Shown here in pieces: positions 1-10,679 of a stretch of DNA of 64,000 nucleotides; positions within the stretch are counted from its first letter, which is position 1, and every line of letters begins with the position of its first letter. The translations under genes and the position numbers were made by a program. The stretch spans positions 94,155,840 to 94,219,839 of the forward strand of contig CM043971.1 of NCBI GenBank assembly GCA_014529385.2. Reading direction: 5' to 3'. The notes beneath the pieces are model-generated. The model was given only the letters and a program-made list of their open reading frames with translations, did not search any database and had not been told where the DNA came from. The DNA is from Adiantum capillus-veneris (lineage: Eukaryota > Streptophyta > Polypodiopsida > Polypodiales > Pteridaceae).

Positions 1-1444
1 CTAGCCAAAAAGGACCATCCCCCATTGTATCTCACATGATAACACCTACGCCGGCCTTTTTTCTCAAACATGAAGACAAGTTCACACTTAAATCTCTATG
101 TTATGCTAGGGCTATCCACGTCGATCTTCTCGGTAAACTTTTAAATCTTAGCTTAAATTTAGATTAACCTCCTTGAGTTATAATCCCTTAATTCCTAATT
201 CTTTTGAATTCTTCTACTCAAACAAGACCTTATAAAAATAATGAATCCTGTGTAAGTATAAGATTTTGTCTCGTCGTAAGTTTCGAGTTAATCTGGTTTT
301 CGATGAATCCCATTTTAGTCTTTTTCCATCAATTTCCATCCATGGGCATCTCCATGGAAGCGATGGGAGTTCTATGTTCAAGCAACACGGTCATGACATC
401 CGTGAAGCTATCCCCTTACTCCCCCTTCGAATTTGCAAAACAAACTTGGAAGTAGACAAACTTGAAATGAGAAAAAAGAACAGATGTAATGTTTTGTCTT
501 GGTCCCATAGGTCATATCTAACCTCCGTGGACGATAATCCATCTCTCTCTCTCTCTCTCTCTCTATCGTTTTTATCTCTGCTCTTCTCCTTTCTCTCACC
601 TCGTTCTCCCATGTCAGTCACTACACCTTCCGTTGCACTTCGACAGTAGGATGGTACCAAGTAAAGCATTTGGTGGATGATGATATTTTGACTCATGTCA
701 TCTTGGGTTCTTCATAACCAAGAAGATTGCAAAGCCCTCGTTGCTGGAAGAGTGGGCCTTATGGGAGCGTGTTTGTAACCGGACGACACCACGTGCCGAG
801 CAAAAAAATGGGGATATAAAACACAAACGGAACAAAGCTGTTATCACTCTTGAAACTGCAGAAGATGTAGGAGAGGCAGAGTCTTTCTCAGAGAGTTTGG
901 CCCCAAATAGGTGCCCAAGCAGTATTTCTTTACTTTAGAACTGTGTGTACCGGTGTGGGGGAAAGTTTGCGTAACCCATCCGCCATGTCATCAAGGCATC
1001 ACGCACTAGTTCACCAGGCTGACCAAGCGTCATCCCGATCCCCCCCCGCCCCCCAGCCCCCCGCGTGCTCGCCCCAAAAAAAAAAAAGAAAAACGAAAAA
1101 GAAAAGAACACACCCCACATGCTCACAACACGTACTATTGACCACTGATCCTCAATGAAAGACTCCCTGAGCCAGATAGTGACGAGCTATGTCAAACATA
1201 ATGTGCTAGTTTGTGGTCCTGGTATCACTCCTTAAATCTGATCAGAGTGTTATGCAAGCCAGGGAATTATCGTGTTCTGTTGCTTGCATTGTGCCCTCCT
1301 AACAAGCTTTTTCTGCCTTGAGAGTATAAAGTTGTCAATTGCATCTGTAATCACTTTCTAGTTCTAACCTTTACTTGAGTCATTTCTGCCCCGCCCTTTT
1401 CTGTTAGTTGGTGTGGTTTGATCTGTTCTTACATTCTTCTGCAG
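1..1444. other. No gene recognised; probable intron or upstream sequence
   Basis: No coding exon could be supported here. The stretch holds a short (CT)n tract at 542-564 and a C-rich then A-rich patch near 1040-1100. Because the segment at 1445 begins like an internal exon with a splice acceptor, at least the right part of this stretch is probably intron of that gene. Short ORFs on both strands look like chance reading frames. Confidence 0.4.
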
Positions 1445-1862
1445 GACAATAATTATTGGTCTTTTATATGGAGGCTCAATTGGGAATTCAATCTGGGATC
1501 TCAAGAATGCAGGGGTAAGACTTGTCTTTTGTGAGAATCTGCTGTATGTGCTGATTTGCTAACTCTAGGATTTTACATGCACGTGCTTGTAATGACTCCT
1601 TACATGCCTTTGGATCTGCATGCCCGCAAATAACTTGCATAGGCGTGCTTGCATACACTTGTTTTCTATTATTCGCTTATTTCTTTAGTCTTCGTAAATT
1701 TTCATGTCCTTCGAAGATCGATAACAGGTATAGATTTTTAGGTTGAGGTTACCTTCCCTTTTTGTAATGTTTTTTGTTCTTCCCCAGAAATCTTTTGACG
1801 ATATCTTACGAGCTAAGCAACAGAAAGATACAGAGAGAGAGGAGGATGACTCAAGGCGATAA
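1445..1862 (+). CDS. 3' end of an unidentified host gene (last two exons)
   Basis: Two consecutive exons can be read. Exon 1445-1514 is preceded by a pyrimidine-rich acceptor ending CTTCTGCAG and followed by donor GTAAGA. Its frame gives a hydrophobic, glycine-rich peptide containing IIIGLLYGGSIGN and WDLKNAG. Exon 1788-1862 follows an acceptor ending TTCTTCCCCAG, joins in phase, and encodes KSFDDILRAKQQ plus an acidic/basic tail ending SRR and TAA at 1860-1862. The first exon starts with one base of a split codon, so upstream exons must exist, either left of the window or beyond a long intron. The C-terminus looks like the end of a membrane segment followed by a charged cytosolic or stromal tail. 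I do not recognise the family. A 3' UTR probably runs to about 2050-2120, which is AT-rich with an AATAAG-like signal near 2113. Confidence 0.6.
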
Positions 1863-2940
1863 GTCTCCGAAGTGTCGATTATGTGTGCGTGTACATATAC
1901 ATATATATATACACACAACCACGTTCTGTGGTGGCTAAGAGTGCCATTGATTTCTTGGCCCCAATTGATATGCTCATCAATCCTGTGTAAAAAACTTCAA
2001 CCCTTGCGTAAGCATTGGTCTCGGTATTAATTTGTATTTATGCCAACTGATAAATTGTATTTTTGAACAAAAGCCTTGAGGTGTTCACCTTGTTATAAGC
2101 ATGTTGGAGAGAAATAAGGATTTCATGGGCTACTTCTCTTCTGAACTTTGGTGGCCTCTTGGACTTCGTCTCTAATACTCAATGGGAAGTGAGTGTTTTT
2201 TTCTGTACTTTGGGGTTCAATCTCATAGAGTCAAGGTGCCTTTTGCTCTTGGCGGGGAGGTCACCCAAAATATATGTATCAATCATGTGGGTTCAATAGA
2301 AAGATAATTTCAACTCCAAAAATTATCACATTTTTATTTATAGAGGAGTGAAAAGAAAATACGAATTGCAAAAGGGTGTGTTATAGCCTTGGTGAATTCA
2401 CAGATGAGGAATTTTCATACTACCCTTGAACGCACACTAATATAGTAGTTTTACATATAGTTAACGTCTCGAGCTTTTGCTACTTAATGATAGTTGTTCA
2501 AATGGGTACATATAAGGAAAGAGCCATTCTTATAGTCTACATAGAGGTGCCATATGTATCTATTTGTCCTCTAGTAGTGTACCAAGGGTCAGCATGTGCT
2601 TTGCCTTGTAATTTTTGTGGTTGAATTATGTGTGGCGAGAAGATATCTATTGTAAGTGCTTGAATATGATTGCCTTTGCCTTTGTCCTCTTTGCAAGCTC
2701 TTGCATTTGCCTTTGGATTCACATTTGCAAGCCAAACAAAGTCTCTTCTTGCAGCTATAACAATAGTTCTTGGACTTCGTGGGTACCAAGGCAGCTAATT
2801 GTATATTGGTCAATACACTTTCTATAGCCGATTGTTGATGTTCACGAAAAAGCTTGTTATCTTTGACTTTGCCATTTCCTTCGAGAGGACTCCTCCTAAG
2901 CCTTTTAAAATGCAGGTACAAACATAGCCTCAAAATAGGC
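1863..2940. other. Probable 3' UTR, then unassigned sequence
   Basis: The first 200 bases or so are likely the 3' UTR of the gene ending at 1862. After that I see no gene. A minus-strand reading frame at 2589-3044 is cysteine- and lysine-rich but resembles no family I know and runs across a short tandem duplication, so I do not call it. Confidence 0.35.
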
Positions 2941-2947
2941 CACTCAG

Positions 2948-3009
2948 GGTTGCATCCTAAAATGCTTCCAAAAGCTGAGTGGTTGCATCCTAAAATGCTT
3001 CCAAAAGCT
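2948..3009. repeat. 33-bp tandem duplication
   Basis: The segment beginning GGTTGCATCCTAAAATGCTT at 2948 is repeated directly from 2981. The period is 33 bp and the copies are nearly identical. Confidence 0.85.
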
Positions 3010-3347
3010 TCGCCTTCATGAGATCTCCATGCCATGCGTTTCAAAACGCCTCAAGAGGCTTGCAATTTGAAGGCCAAGCTAGGGTTGCCGGCTTCTCTTT
3101 GGCCCCCTCCCTCTGGCAGCATCTCAAAATGCTGCAGTCTTTAGGCCAAAAATCGTAGCACAAATGGAGTGGTGTTTCAAAACGCAACCAAGTGGAGGCT
3201 AGCAAAAGACATGTTCAAGTGGCTTTGCCGTTAGAACTCACACACAGAGAAGGTGTTCTACCACCGCAAGAAACAACCAAGAGCCGGTCCTCAAACCGCT
3301 TGCTCCCTTTTGATACCAGTGTTTTAAAATGCTAATGCCTCAGCCTG

Positions 3348-3440
3348 CCTCCAAAAATGTCGATGGCAAGAAAATAATGGCGATTCTCAAGTCTTCTTCA
3401 ACGTGGTTCTCCCTCCTTGCTTTGATACCATCTAAAAATT

Positions 3441-3512
<72 letters not shown>

Positions 3513-3704
3513 AACCAACCAGCTGAGCAATGAAATAGATGATAATGCAATGGGGGTTGAGTGCTACTTAGATACTAGCTTGGGGGCCTTAAGTACCCCT
3601 CAACAAATAGCCCTCCAAAAATGTCGATGGCAAGAAAATAATGGCGATTCTCAAGTCTTCTTCAACGTGGTTCTCCCTCCTTGCTTTGATACCATCTTAA
3701 AATT

Positions 3705-3762
<58 letters not shown>

Positions 3763-3864
3763 CCAACCAGCTGAGCAATGAAATAGATGATAATGCAATG
3801 GGGGTTGAGTGCTACTTAGATACTAGCTTGGGGGCCTTAAGTACCCCTCAACAAATAGCCCTAC
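3348..3864. repeat. 264-bp tandem duplication carrying (GA)n tracts
   Basis: Unit 1 (3348-3611) and unit 2 (3612-3864) are nearly identical, starting CCTCCAAAAATGTCGATGG and ending CTCAACAAATAGCCCT. Each holds a (GA)n tract: about 64 bp at 3444-3507 and about 52 bp at 3708-3759. The microsatellite length accounts for most of the size difference between the units. The near identity implies a recent duplication. Confidence 0.9.
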
Positions 3865-4183
3865 CCAGAACTTTGACAAATAAATAAAATAAATACCTAA
3901 AGCCAAAATAAATATTAGGTTCACATTGGACCATTCACTTGAGATTCTATATCTTCAATATAGAGGACACACACACTTCATATTGAGAATTTTTTGTCTA
4001 AGTTATGATCAATTGATATTGTGTTGAATATTAGAAACCCATTGCAAGTTAGTACGTACTACGTAGTATGTGGTGAGAACATCCGTCCTTTTTAGTATTA
4101 TCATGTTTCTTGAGTGTTATTGTTTAGGTTGTAAAAAACTCAGTATTGGTATCTATGGTGTGTCTAAACACTCGTCAAATTGA

Positions 4184-5711
4184 TTGTTGTACTTGATCCC
4201 AATGTCAAAAATTTGTTGCAAACCCTCTTCCTTTTATTCTACACTAGTATGCTCCTATACAAAGAAAATATCTAATCTAACTCACTTCTTCAGAGCCCTC
4301 AAAGGAAAGAGAAATCGGGGCATTGTCCACTCAGTCATTGATGAGGAAGGAAATGATGTTGAGAATCGAGATAAAATGGCTCAACTAATGCTTGAACTCT
4401 TACGACAAATCATAGGCCAGTCGAAGACCCGCTCCTTGGAAGTTGAAGAAGCCAGAGCTACTGTACTTAAAAGTGTAAAAAAAACGGTCTCCCACTCAGA
4501 TGCCAACATTATGGAGAAGGTGTTTACCGAGGAGAAATGCTTGCTTGCGTTGCATGCTCTTGGCAAAGAGAAGTCTCCAAGATGGGACGGATTAACTATT
4601 GAGTTTTTCATAGAATTTTGGGAAGAACTTAAGTCTGAGATCACGGGTATGGCTAACCAAGCCCTGATCAATGGGGTCCTGGACTTAATTATCAAAAGGG
4701 GCCTAATCAAACCTATCCCCAGGCACATTTGCTACTCCAAACTGAAACACTGGCATCCTATTACGATGATGTCAGTCGCATATAAAATAATAAAGAAAAT
4801 CGTAGCCCTCAAGTTCTCTCCCCTCTTGGACAAAGTCATTACTCCTCACCAACATGGATTTATCAAGGTCAAGTCGATTTATGATAACATTTTGGTAGCA
4901 AAGGTCGGCATTGAGTATGCAACATTCACTAAACAAGAGTGTATACTGCTGCATCTTGATCTTGATAAAACTTATGACAGGATCACTTGGTTGTTCATCG
5001 AAGATATCATGAAATCATTAGGCTTTGGGCCGTGGACGTGCTGCTTGATCAACACCCTAGGTGCCAATAGCCAATCTGAGCTCCTTTTCAATGAGAGAAT
5101 TGTGGGCGCATTCGAGGTCAAAAAATCAATTAAGCAAGGTTACCCACTAGCCCCTCTGCTATTCGCCATTGGATTTCATCCTTTGGTAACTTTGCTCGAA
5201 GACAATGCTGCCAACGGGGAGGTTAAAGGGTTACTACTACCTAACAATGACCAACTTCTTGCAAAGCTATTTTTGGATGACTCCCTCCTCTTTCTTGAAG
5301 CTTGCCCTCAGGTGATTAGGAAGGCTCTAGAGATTGTGCAAACGTATGCCATAGCATCAGGGTCGAAGTATATTATTGAGAAATCAAGATTGATCTCTCT
5401 CTGAGAACGACATACTTGATCTGTCCATGTGGATTGCGGAGATAGTGTCAAAAGGGAAGATATTCCGGCACTTGGGAGCCCCTCTAGGGGTAGACGTAAC
5501 CCACAAGCAAAGGTTCCTGTGGGTCATGGAGAAGATAAGGATCAAGATGCGAAGGTGGGAACATGTGCTTCTCCCTTTTTCGAGCGGAGTGAAAGTGATC
5601 AATTCGTTAATGCTCTCTTATATAATGTTTAATGGCCCATTGCTGAACCTTGCCAAATGCAAATGGAAAGAGTTCTTAAACCCGGTAAGAGTGTGCAAAA
5701 ATGTTGCTTAG
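4184..5711 (+). pseudogene. LINE (L1-type) reverse transcriptase remnant
   Basis: A 406-residue frame (4184-5404) and a second frame (5427-5711) carry consecutive parts of a non-LTR retrotransposon reverse transcriptase. Visible landmarks are the block with HQHGFI, LHLDLDKTYDRITW (family form LD.EKAYDR.W), IKQGYPLAPLLFAI (QG.PLSP block), LAKLFLDDSLLF (the palm DD motif, with LDD in place of the usual ADD) and, after a frameshift near 5405-5426, the thumb-like stretch RHLGAPLG with W and INS. No endonuclease domain is visible upstream and no poly-A tail is clear, so the copy is truncated at the 5' end. The enzyme would copy its own mRNA at a nicked target. This copy cannot make a full protein. 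The 5' start is not a meaningful initiation site. Confidence 0.85.
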
Positions 5712-7508
5712 TTTGCAAATTTTCCTTTTAAGAATTGCATTTCAAGGGATTTGTGTATATTTGGGACAAAAGATTTTTCATGGACATTGATTCAGGCTCT
5801 TCAAGTTCTAGCCCTAAGGGTGGTTCAAGGTTGGCCTATCTTGCTAGTGTCCAGAGATCATTATATTTTTTTTCCGAAAGAAACAGGTAAAGTTCGTTCA
5901 ACCATTACTAAACATGGCTTTGCTCTATATGAGACTCAAACTAAAAACCCACAACCTTGAAGCTTTAACAATTTCTATATTATATTTGTGTTGACAAGGA
6001 ACCCCACATTCAAACCCATTTGGCGTGGTGTGCACTACTACTAGGGTGAGGGGCTCTTGCCAAGTAGTTGGAGGGTCCTCCAACAAAAAGGGCCTGCAAT
6101 GAAAAGCCCCTTCAGGCTTCAAAGTTTGGAGAGCACTCTTAATGGTGGGTACAAGAGAAGATAGGAAGGACTTGATACATGTACAATTATCACATGACTT
6201 TGTCATCGATTGTGGCCCATTGCCCAACATCACATGTGGCCCAATATCACATGTGAGAGCATAGGATGAGAAAAGAAAAGCAAGTCATCAACATGGCTTA
6301 GACACATGTATAAAATAATTTTTTCACAATGTTGCTTAGTTTGTACGACATAAAGGTGGATTCGCACAAGCAAGGGTTCTACTCTTGTCGTGCATCAACA
6401 AATTTGACTTGGAGTTGTAAACATAGCAGACATTATGCAGCTATGCTTGTGGAGGTAGAACAAGAGGTTTCCTAACTCTGCCAATTTTGGTAGAGTTGAA
6501 AAGGGAGAGCAACATTCACTGACATATGTATGTTGGGGTTCAACCCTGACCGTGCAAATGAGCACTAACATGGAGCTCATCCTTCCACTAGCCAAGATGC
6601 TCTAACCTGGCAATAATATATATGGATTGTAGCTCTGATCAAACTAGACATAAACATAAACGATATGTATAAACCTATTGAGTATCCTATCTTCCAGTTA
6701 CCCAAAAAGGTTAGCGAGTGGAATTCCTATTGCAATCATGCTAAGCAACTTGGCTACCTACAATTGAAAGTTGCAAAGGCGTTTCTCTTTTGTGGGGGTG
6801 GTTGAGGTACCCCTAGGAGCAAGAGGAAAAGAAAATATTCCATTGGAAATTTCAGTTGAATAGTGTTGGAATGAAAAAAAAAAAAGGCTCAAATTTTTAC
6901 AATCTCCTCCTCGGAAGAGCATAGTAAGGAGTTGTTTATGGTTAGGCTAATGGGTTTTCCTGAACGCTTTAATTTTTACACCTTGAATTTTGGATACCAG
7001 TATGATGACAGTTTTTGATGCTATGGAGAGGTGCAAATAATGACCGATTGTGGAGTAAACACATGGTCAAAGTTAATTGTTGAGCTAAGGAGAGGAGCAA
7101 TCTAGAGTGAATAAGCAAGACAATGCACATACTATTTTGGATTCTTTTTTTTGTTCCAATTGCATGGAATTTTGTGCAAATTAAAAAAAACGTCTTTATG
7201 AGTGCACAAAGTCATCTAGCCGCACTTAAACCCGTGACCCAAGTCATAGAGGTCAAGTACTCAACGAACCAAGCTAGCTCCTTTGGACTCTTTTTTTTTG
7301 GGTGGTGTTTTGGCTTTTTTGGTTTTTTTTGGAGAGAGAGAGAAGAGAGAGGGGGGGGGGGGGGGGGGGGGTGTTTGTGGTTTTGGGGTTGGGGTTGGGT
7401 CTTTTTTGGGTTGGTTGGTTAACAAGCCTTAGTGACTTAGTGAGAAGGAAGTTAGTCGTGCATTTGTCTTTTGCATGTGAACCTTTAGATGGCTCTTCTT
7501 TGGTATTT
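5712..7508. other. Unassigned intergenic sequence with a poly-G run
   Basis: No gene or element was recognised. A (GA)n-like patch is followed by 21 consecutive G at 7351-7371. Short ORFs here are low-complexity translations. Confidence 0.4.
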
Positions 7509-7512
7509 TAGT

Positions 7513-7950
7513 TCGTAAAATGGTCCTTTTCATTTTAGAGCCTCCTTCTGTATTTATTTTTAGATTTTGGAACCCTTCACCTTACTTTTATTTATCTCAA
7601 GAGACACACACACCTTCTCATGCAAACCACATTTCCTTCCATGAGACGTTAGGGCCTTGTGGACACTGTTCAAGCACAATGCACATATTCTTGACGTTGG
7701 CTTAACTAAAATGAAAGGACCATTTCAGTTTGTAAAATGGTCCTTTCATTTTAGGGCCTCGTGTGGCTCCCGCTCCCTTTTTTTTTAATTTTTAAATTTT
7801 GGAAACCCTTCAACTTACTTTTATTTATTATCTGAAAAGAAAAAACACACACACCTTCTCATGCAACCCACATTTCCTTCCATGAGGCTTTGCGACCTTG
7901 TGGACACTATTCAAACACAATGCACATATTCTTGATTTTGGCTTAACACT
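7513..7950. repeat. Two diverged tandem copies of a 200-bp unit with inverted ends
   Basis: Copy 1 runs from about 7513 to 7705 and copy 2 from about 7729 to 7950. Both start AAAATGGTCCTTT..CATTTTAG and share blocks such as ACCTTCTCATGCAA, CATTTCCTTCCATGAG and CACAATGCACATATTCTTGA. Between them, CTAAAATGAAAGGACCATTT (7706-7725) is the exact reverse complement of 7735-7754, so copy 1 is flanked by inverted ends of about 20 bp. This resembles a small MITE-like element that duplicated in tandem, but no target duplication was identified. Confidence 0.6.
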
Positions 7951-8199
7951 ATTCACGTCATAATTAACACTATTCACGTCATAATTATTTGGTGAAGATA
8001 GAAACAAGATTTATAATTCATGTTCATGTCTTAAGTTAGTTATGAGGTGAAGAACATAGCCGTTTTTAAAAATTTTGCTAGAATTAATACCAAATTAAAA
8101 CTATGTAGATAAGTTTTAAGAGGGGAAGTTATAAAAATTTAGTGCAGTTTAAACAAAATTTTCATAAAGTGAATATAACTTTTTTTTGGGCCATACTCA

Positions 8200-8668
8200 A
8201 AATTGTGAATAGTGAATGTATTAAGCTAGGAAGAAATGTACAATAACCTCAAGCACATTGAATGCCTTGAGGGATCACATCACATATTTCAGAGCTACAC
8301 AACCTTTTACAACTGAGAACTACAAGATAGATACATCCTATGGACTGGACAATACCAGAATTATAATGGCTTCGATTGCTTGATCTCATTCTTCAAAGTT
8401 TTTGTGGTTTCCAATAAAGACGATAACTTCCCCGCTTTTTGGAATTATCTCTATGAAATTGGACACTGAGTGGTCGTTTATGAAGACATGTTGATTCCTA
8501 GATTTCCAAACCTCCTTGAAGTAACAAAAGCGGACAATTTGTGTGCAGATAAGGATGGCTTGATTTTTTCAATTCTTTCCTCCCAGGAGTCAATCATTCT
8601 TGAAGAAGGGGATCTTCCATTTCTTTTGTATCCATTTACAGATTTTACTCATGAGGCCTCTTGTATGG
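8200..8668 (-). other. Possible antisense LINE 3' remnant at the Gypsy-A insertion site
   Basis: Read on the minus strand, this stretch gives broken peptides including FKEVWKSRNQHVF, reminiscent of the W..R.. stretch near the 3' end of plant LINE ORF2. The match is short and interrupted by stops, so the call is tentative. Confidence 0.2.
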
Positions 8669-10262
8669 TGTCATAATAATCAATATCTAATTCTCCTAAA
8701 TGATTTTCTCATATTAAACTGATCATTTAATGTGGGGAGGTACCAAGGGAGAAAAAGCTAGAATATTGGTTAAGCTAGCAGACCGGCCACAGTAGGGATC
8801 CAAAGGAGGGAAAATAGGGATCACAAGGGGGGGGCCATTTGCAAAAGAGCCATGTGCAACAATGGGCTAAAAAGACCCTAAGGTTCAGCCCATTAAGACT
8901 TCCAAAATGCTAAGGTTCCAAAATTCAAAGGTTGTGTCCAAAGGTCAACCCTAGGGAAAATTGGATGCTTAGTGTGTGTACAAAAGTCTTCTTCAAAGCC
9001 TACAAAGGAGGGGGCGAGCCCATTTAGTAGGGGATGAGAGAGAAAGCCACACACACACACACACACAGGCTCCCTTTACACAAAGGGAATTAGGGACACA
9101 TGTCAGCTCCCTAGGCCAGATGCCCACAAGGTGTGCCCAATTCCTATTGGAAGACCCTTGAAGTGGACCAATGAGAATTAAGCTAGAGTAAATCTAATTT
9201 AATTAATTTAAAAACATTTAATAAAAGAAACCAATGAGAATTAAGTCTCCTACAAGACTATTGGGCAATCTCCCAAGGGGTCCAATGAGCATTCAGGAGC
9301 CCAATGGCTTGCCTGATTCCTATTGGCCAGGAGGCAAAGGGGTCCAATGAGAGCTTAGTTTAATTATTTAATTACCTAAAGCTCTCACAAAAGGGGAAAG
9401 GGGGACACATGTCAGAAGGCTATCACTTATGCTGCTTAACACCCATTGGCTTGACTTGGGGAGGTCCAAGGAGGCAAAAGCTAGACCAATTTAGCAGGAA
9501 GGGCTCGCCCAAGAGAGAGAGGGGGGCTGATTTTTGCAAGGCATTATCACACACACACTCACACAAGCTCATGTGTCAAGAAAGAATACTCTATCTCCTC
9601 CCAAGCTTTAATGGAGAGCTCATCACCTACTCCAAGCTTGTGAGATAGAAGCCTACATCAACACTCTCTTGGCATGTGGATGCAAATCCAACCAAGAGCC
9701 AAGATTCAATGCATGCTCATCTTCTCTACCAAGGTAATTACTAAGCTAATCTATGCTAATATGAGTGATTATGTGAGGAGATGTACATCTTTCTAGTAAG
9801 ATACTCCTTCTTCCTCTCAATCTACTCTCATACCCTGCTAGCTCTCACCATCTTCGAAGGTGTGTGAGGTCTTGGGTCTGAGAACGGGGATAATTAAAGT
9901 TGTGTTTGTTAAGTGTTTTGCTTAGTGCATGAAGTTTCCATCTTCATTGCACTAGCTAGTCTTGAAGGAACACAAAGAATTGTATTGTACAATGTCTCTC
10001 TTGATGGGAGAAACCATAATACAAAGCCTTTTGGAGGGGGGACCGGCTCCATGAAAATCCGGTCCTCAACTGTTGTCAATAGCTTAATTTCTTTCTGTTT
10101 TGAAAGTATTGTTGATGCTATCTAACTAGGTGTTATGCTTTTTGTTGCTCTCTCCACCCAAGCACTCTTGTAATTCTCATTAGGAATCTATTCTAATGAA
10201 ATGTCCACTATGTTCATGCTAATTTCCGCTACACATAAGTTATTAGGCCATTAAATGTTACA
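8669..10262 (+). repeat. Gypsy-A 5' LTR
   Basis: Starts TGTCATAATAATC and ends AAATGTTACA. It is followed by the primer-binding site and matched over its whole length by the interrupted 3' LTR. It contains a short (CA)n tract near 9051-9068. It should hold the promoter and polyadenylation signal of the element; no TATA box was assigned with confidence. Confidence 0.92.
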
Positions 10263-10263
10263 T

Positions 10264-10281
10264 TGGTATTAGAGCTCAAGG
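10264..10281 (+). promoter_or_regulatory. Gypsy-A primer-binding site (tRNA-Met type)
   Basis: TGGTATTAGAGCTCAAGG begins one base after the LTR. It matches the initiator tRNA-Met complement TGGTATCAGAGC except for one C-to-T change. It primes minus-strand DNA synthesis. Confidence 0.85.
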
Positions 10282-10679
10282 TTTCTCTTTTCTTGCTCAA
10301 GCAGGGAGGTCCTCAAGCTAGCTACAAATGGTTGGTATTATTAATTGCTTGTGAGTAAGTAGAATAGGGATTTTTCAGCCTTGCAGTGCGCCTGCCTTCG
10401 TGCAGTTAACGTGGCATCACCGTCAAGAGCTATGGTCTTAATAGTGGAGTCCTACGGGGCTTGCCTACGGCTTAACCACTATTGAGCTATTAGAAGCTTG
10501 ACAGGAGCCGGTGCTGTTTTGGTGTCGAAAGACCCTCTCTTCTATTCCTGGCAATTAATGGTATTCGAGCCGCGGGTACAGTAGCTTGAGTGCTTTTTCT
10601 AAAGGGGTAAAGAGGAGTAGCAACTAGGGCTTGAAGTGCCAAAGTACACCTAAAAAGTTTACACCTAAAAGTTGTTAGA

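Noticed and set aside
2589-3044. 151-residue minus-strand frame with cysteines
   Set aside because: No recognisable motif; it spans a 33-bp tandem duplication and the composition is like chance reading.
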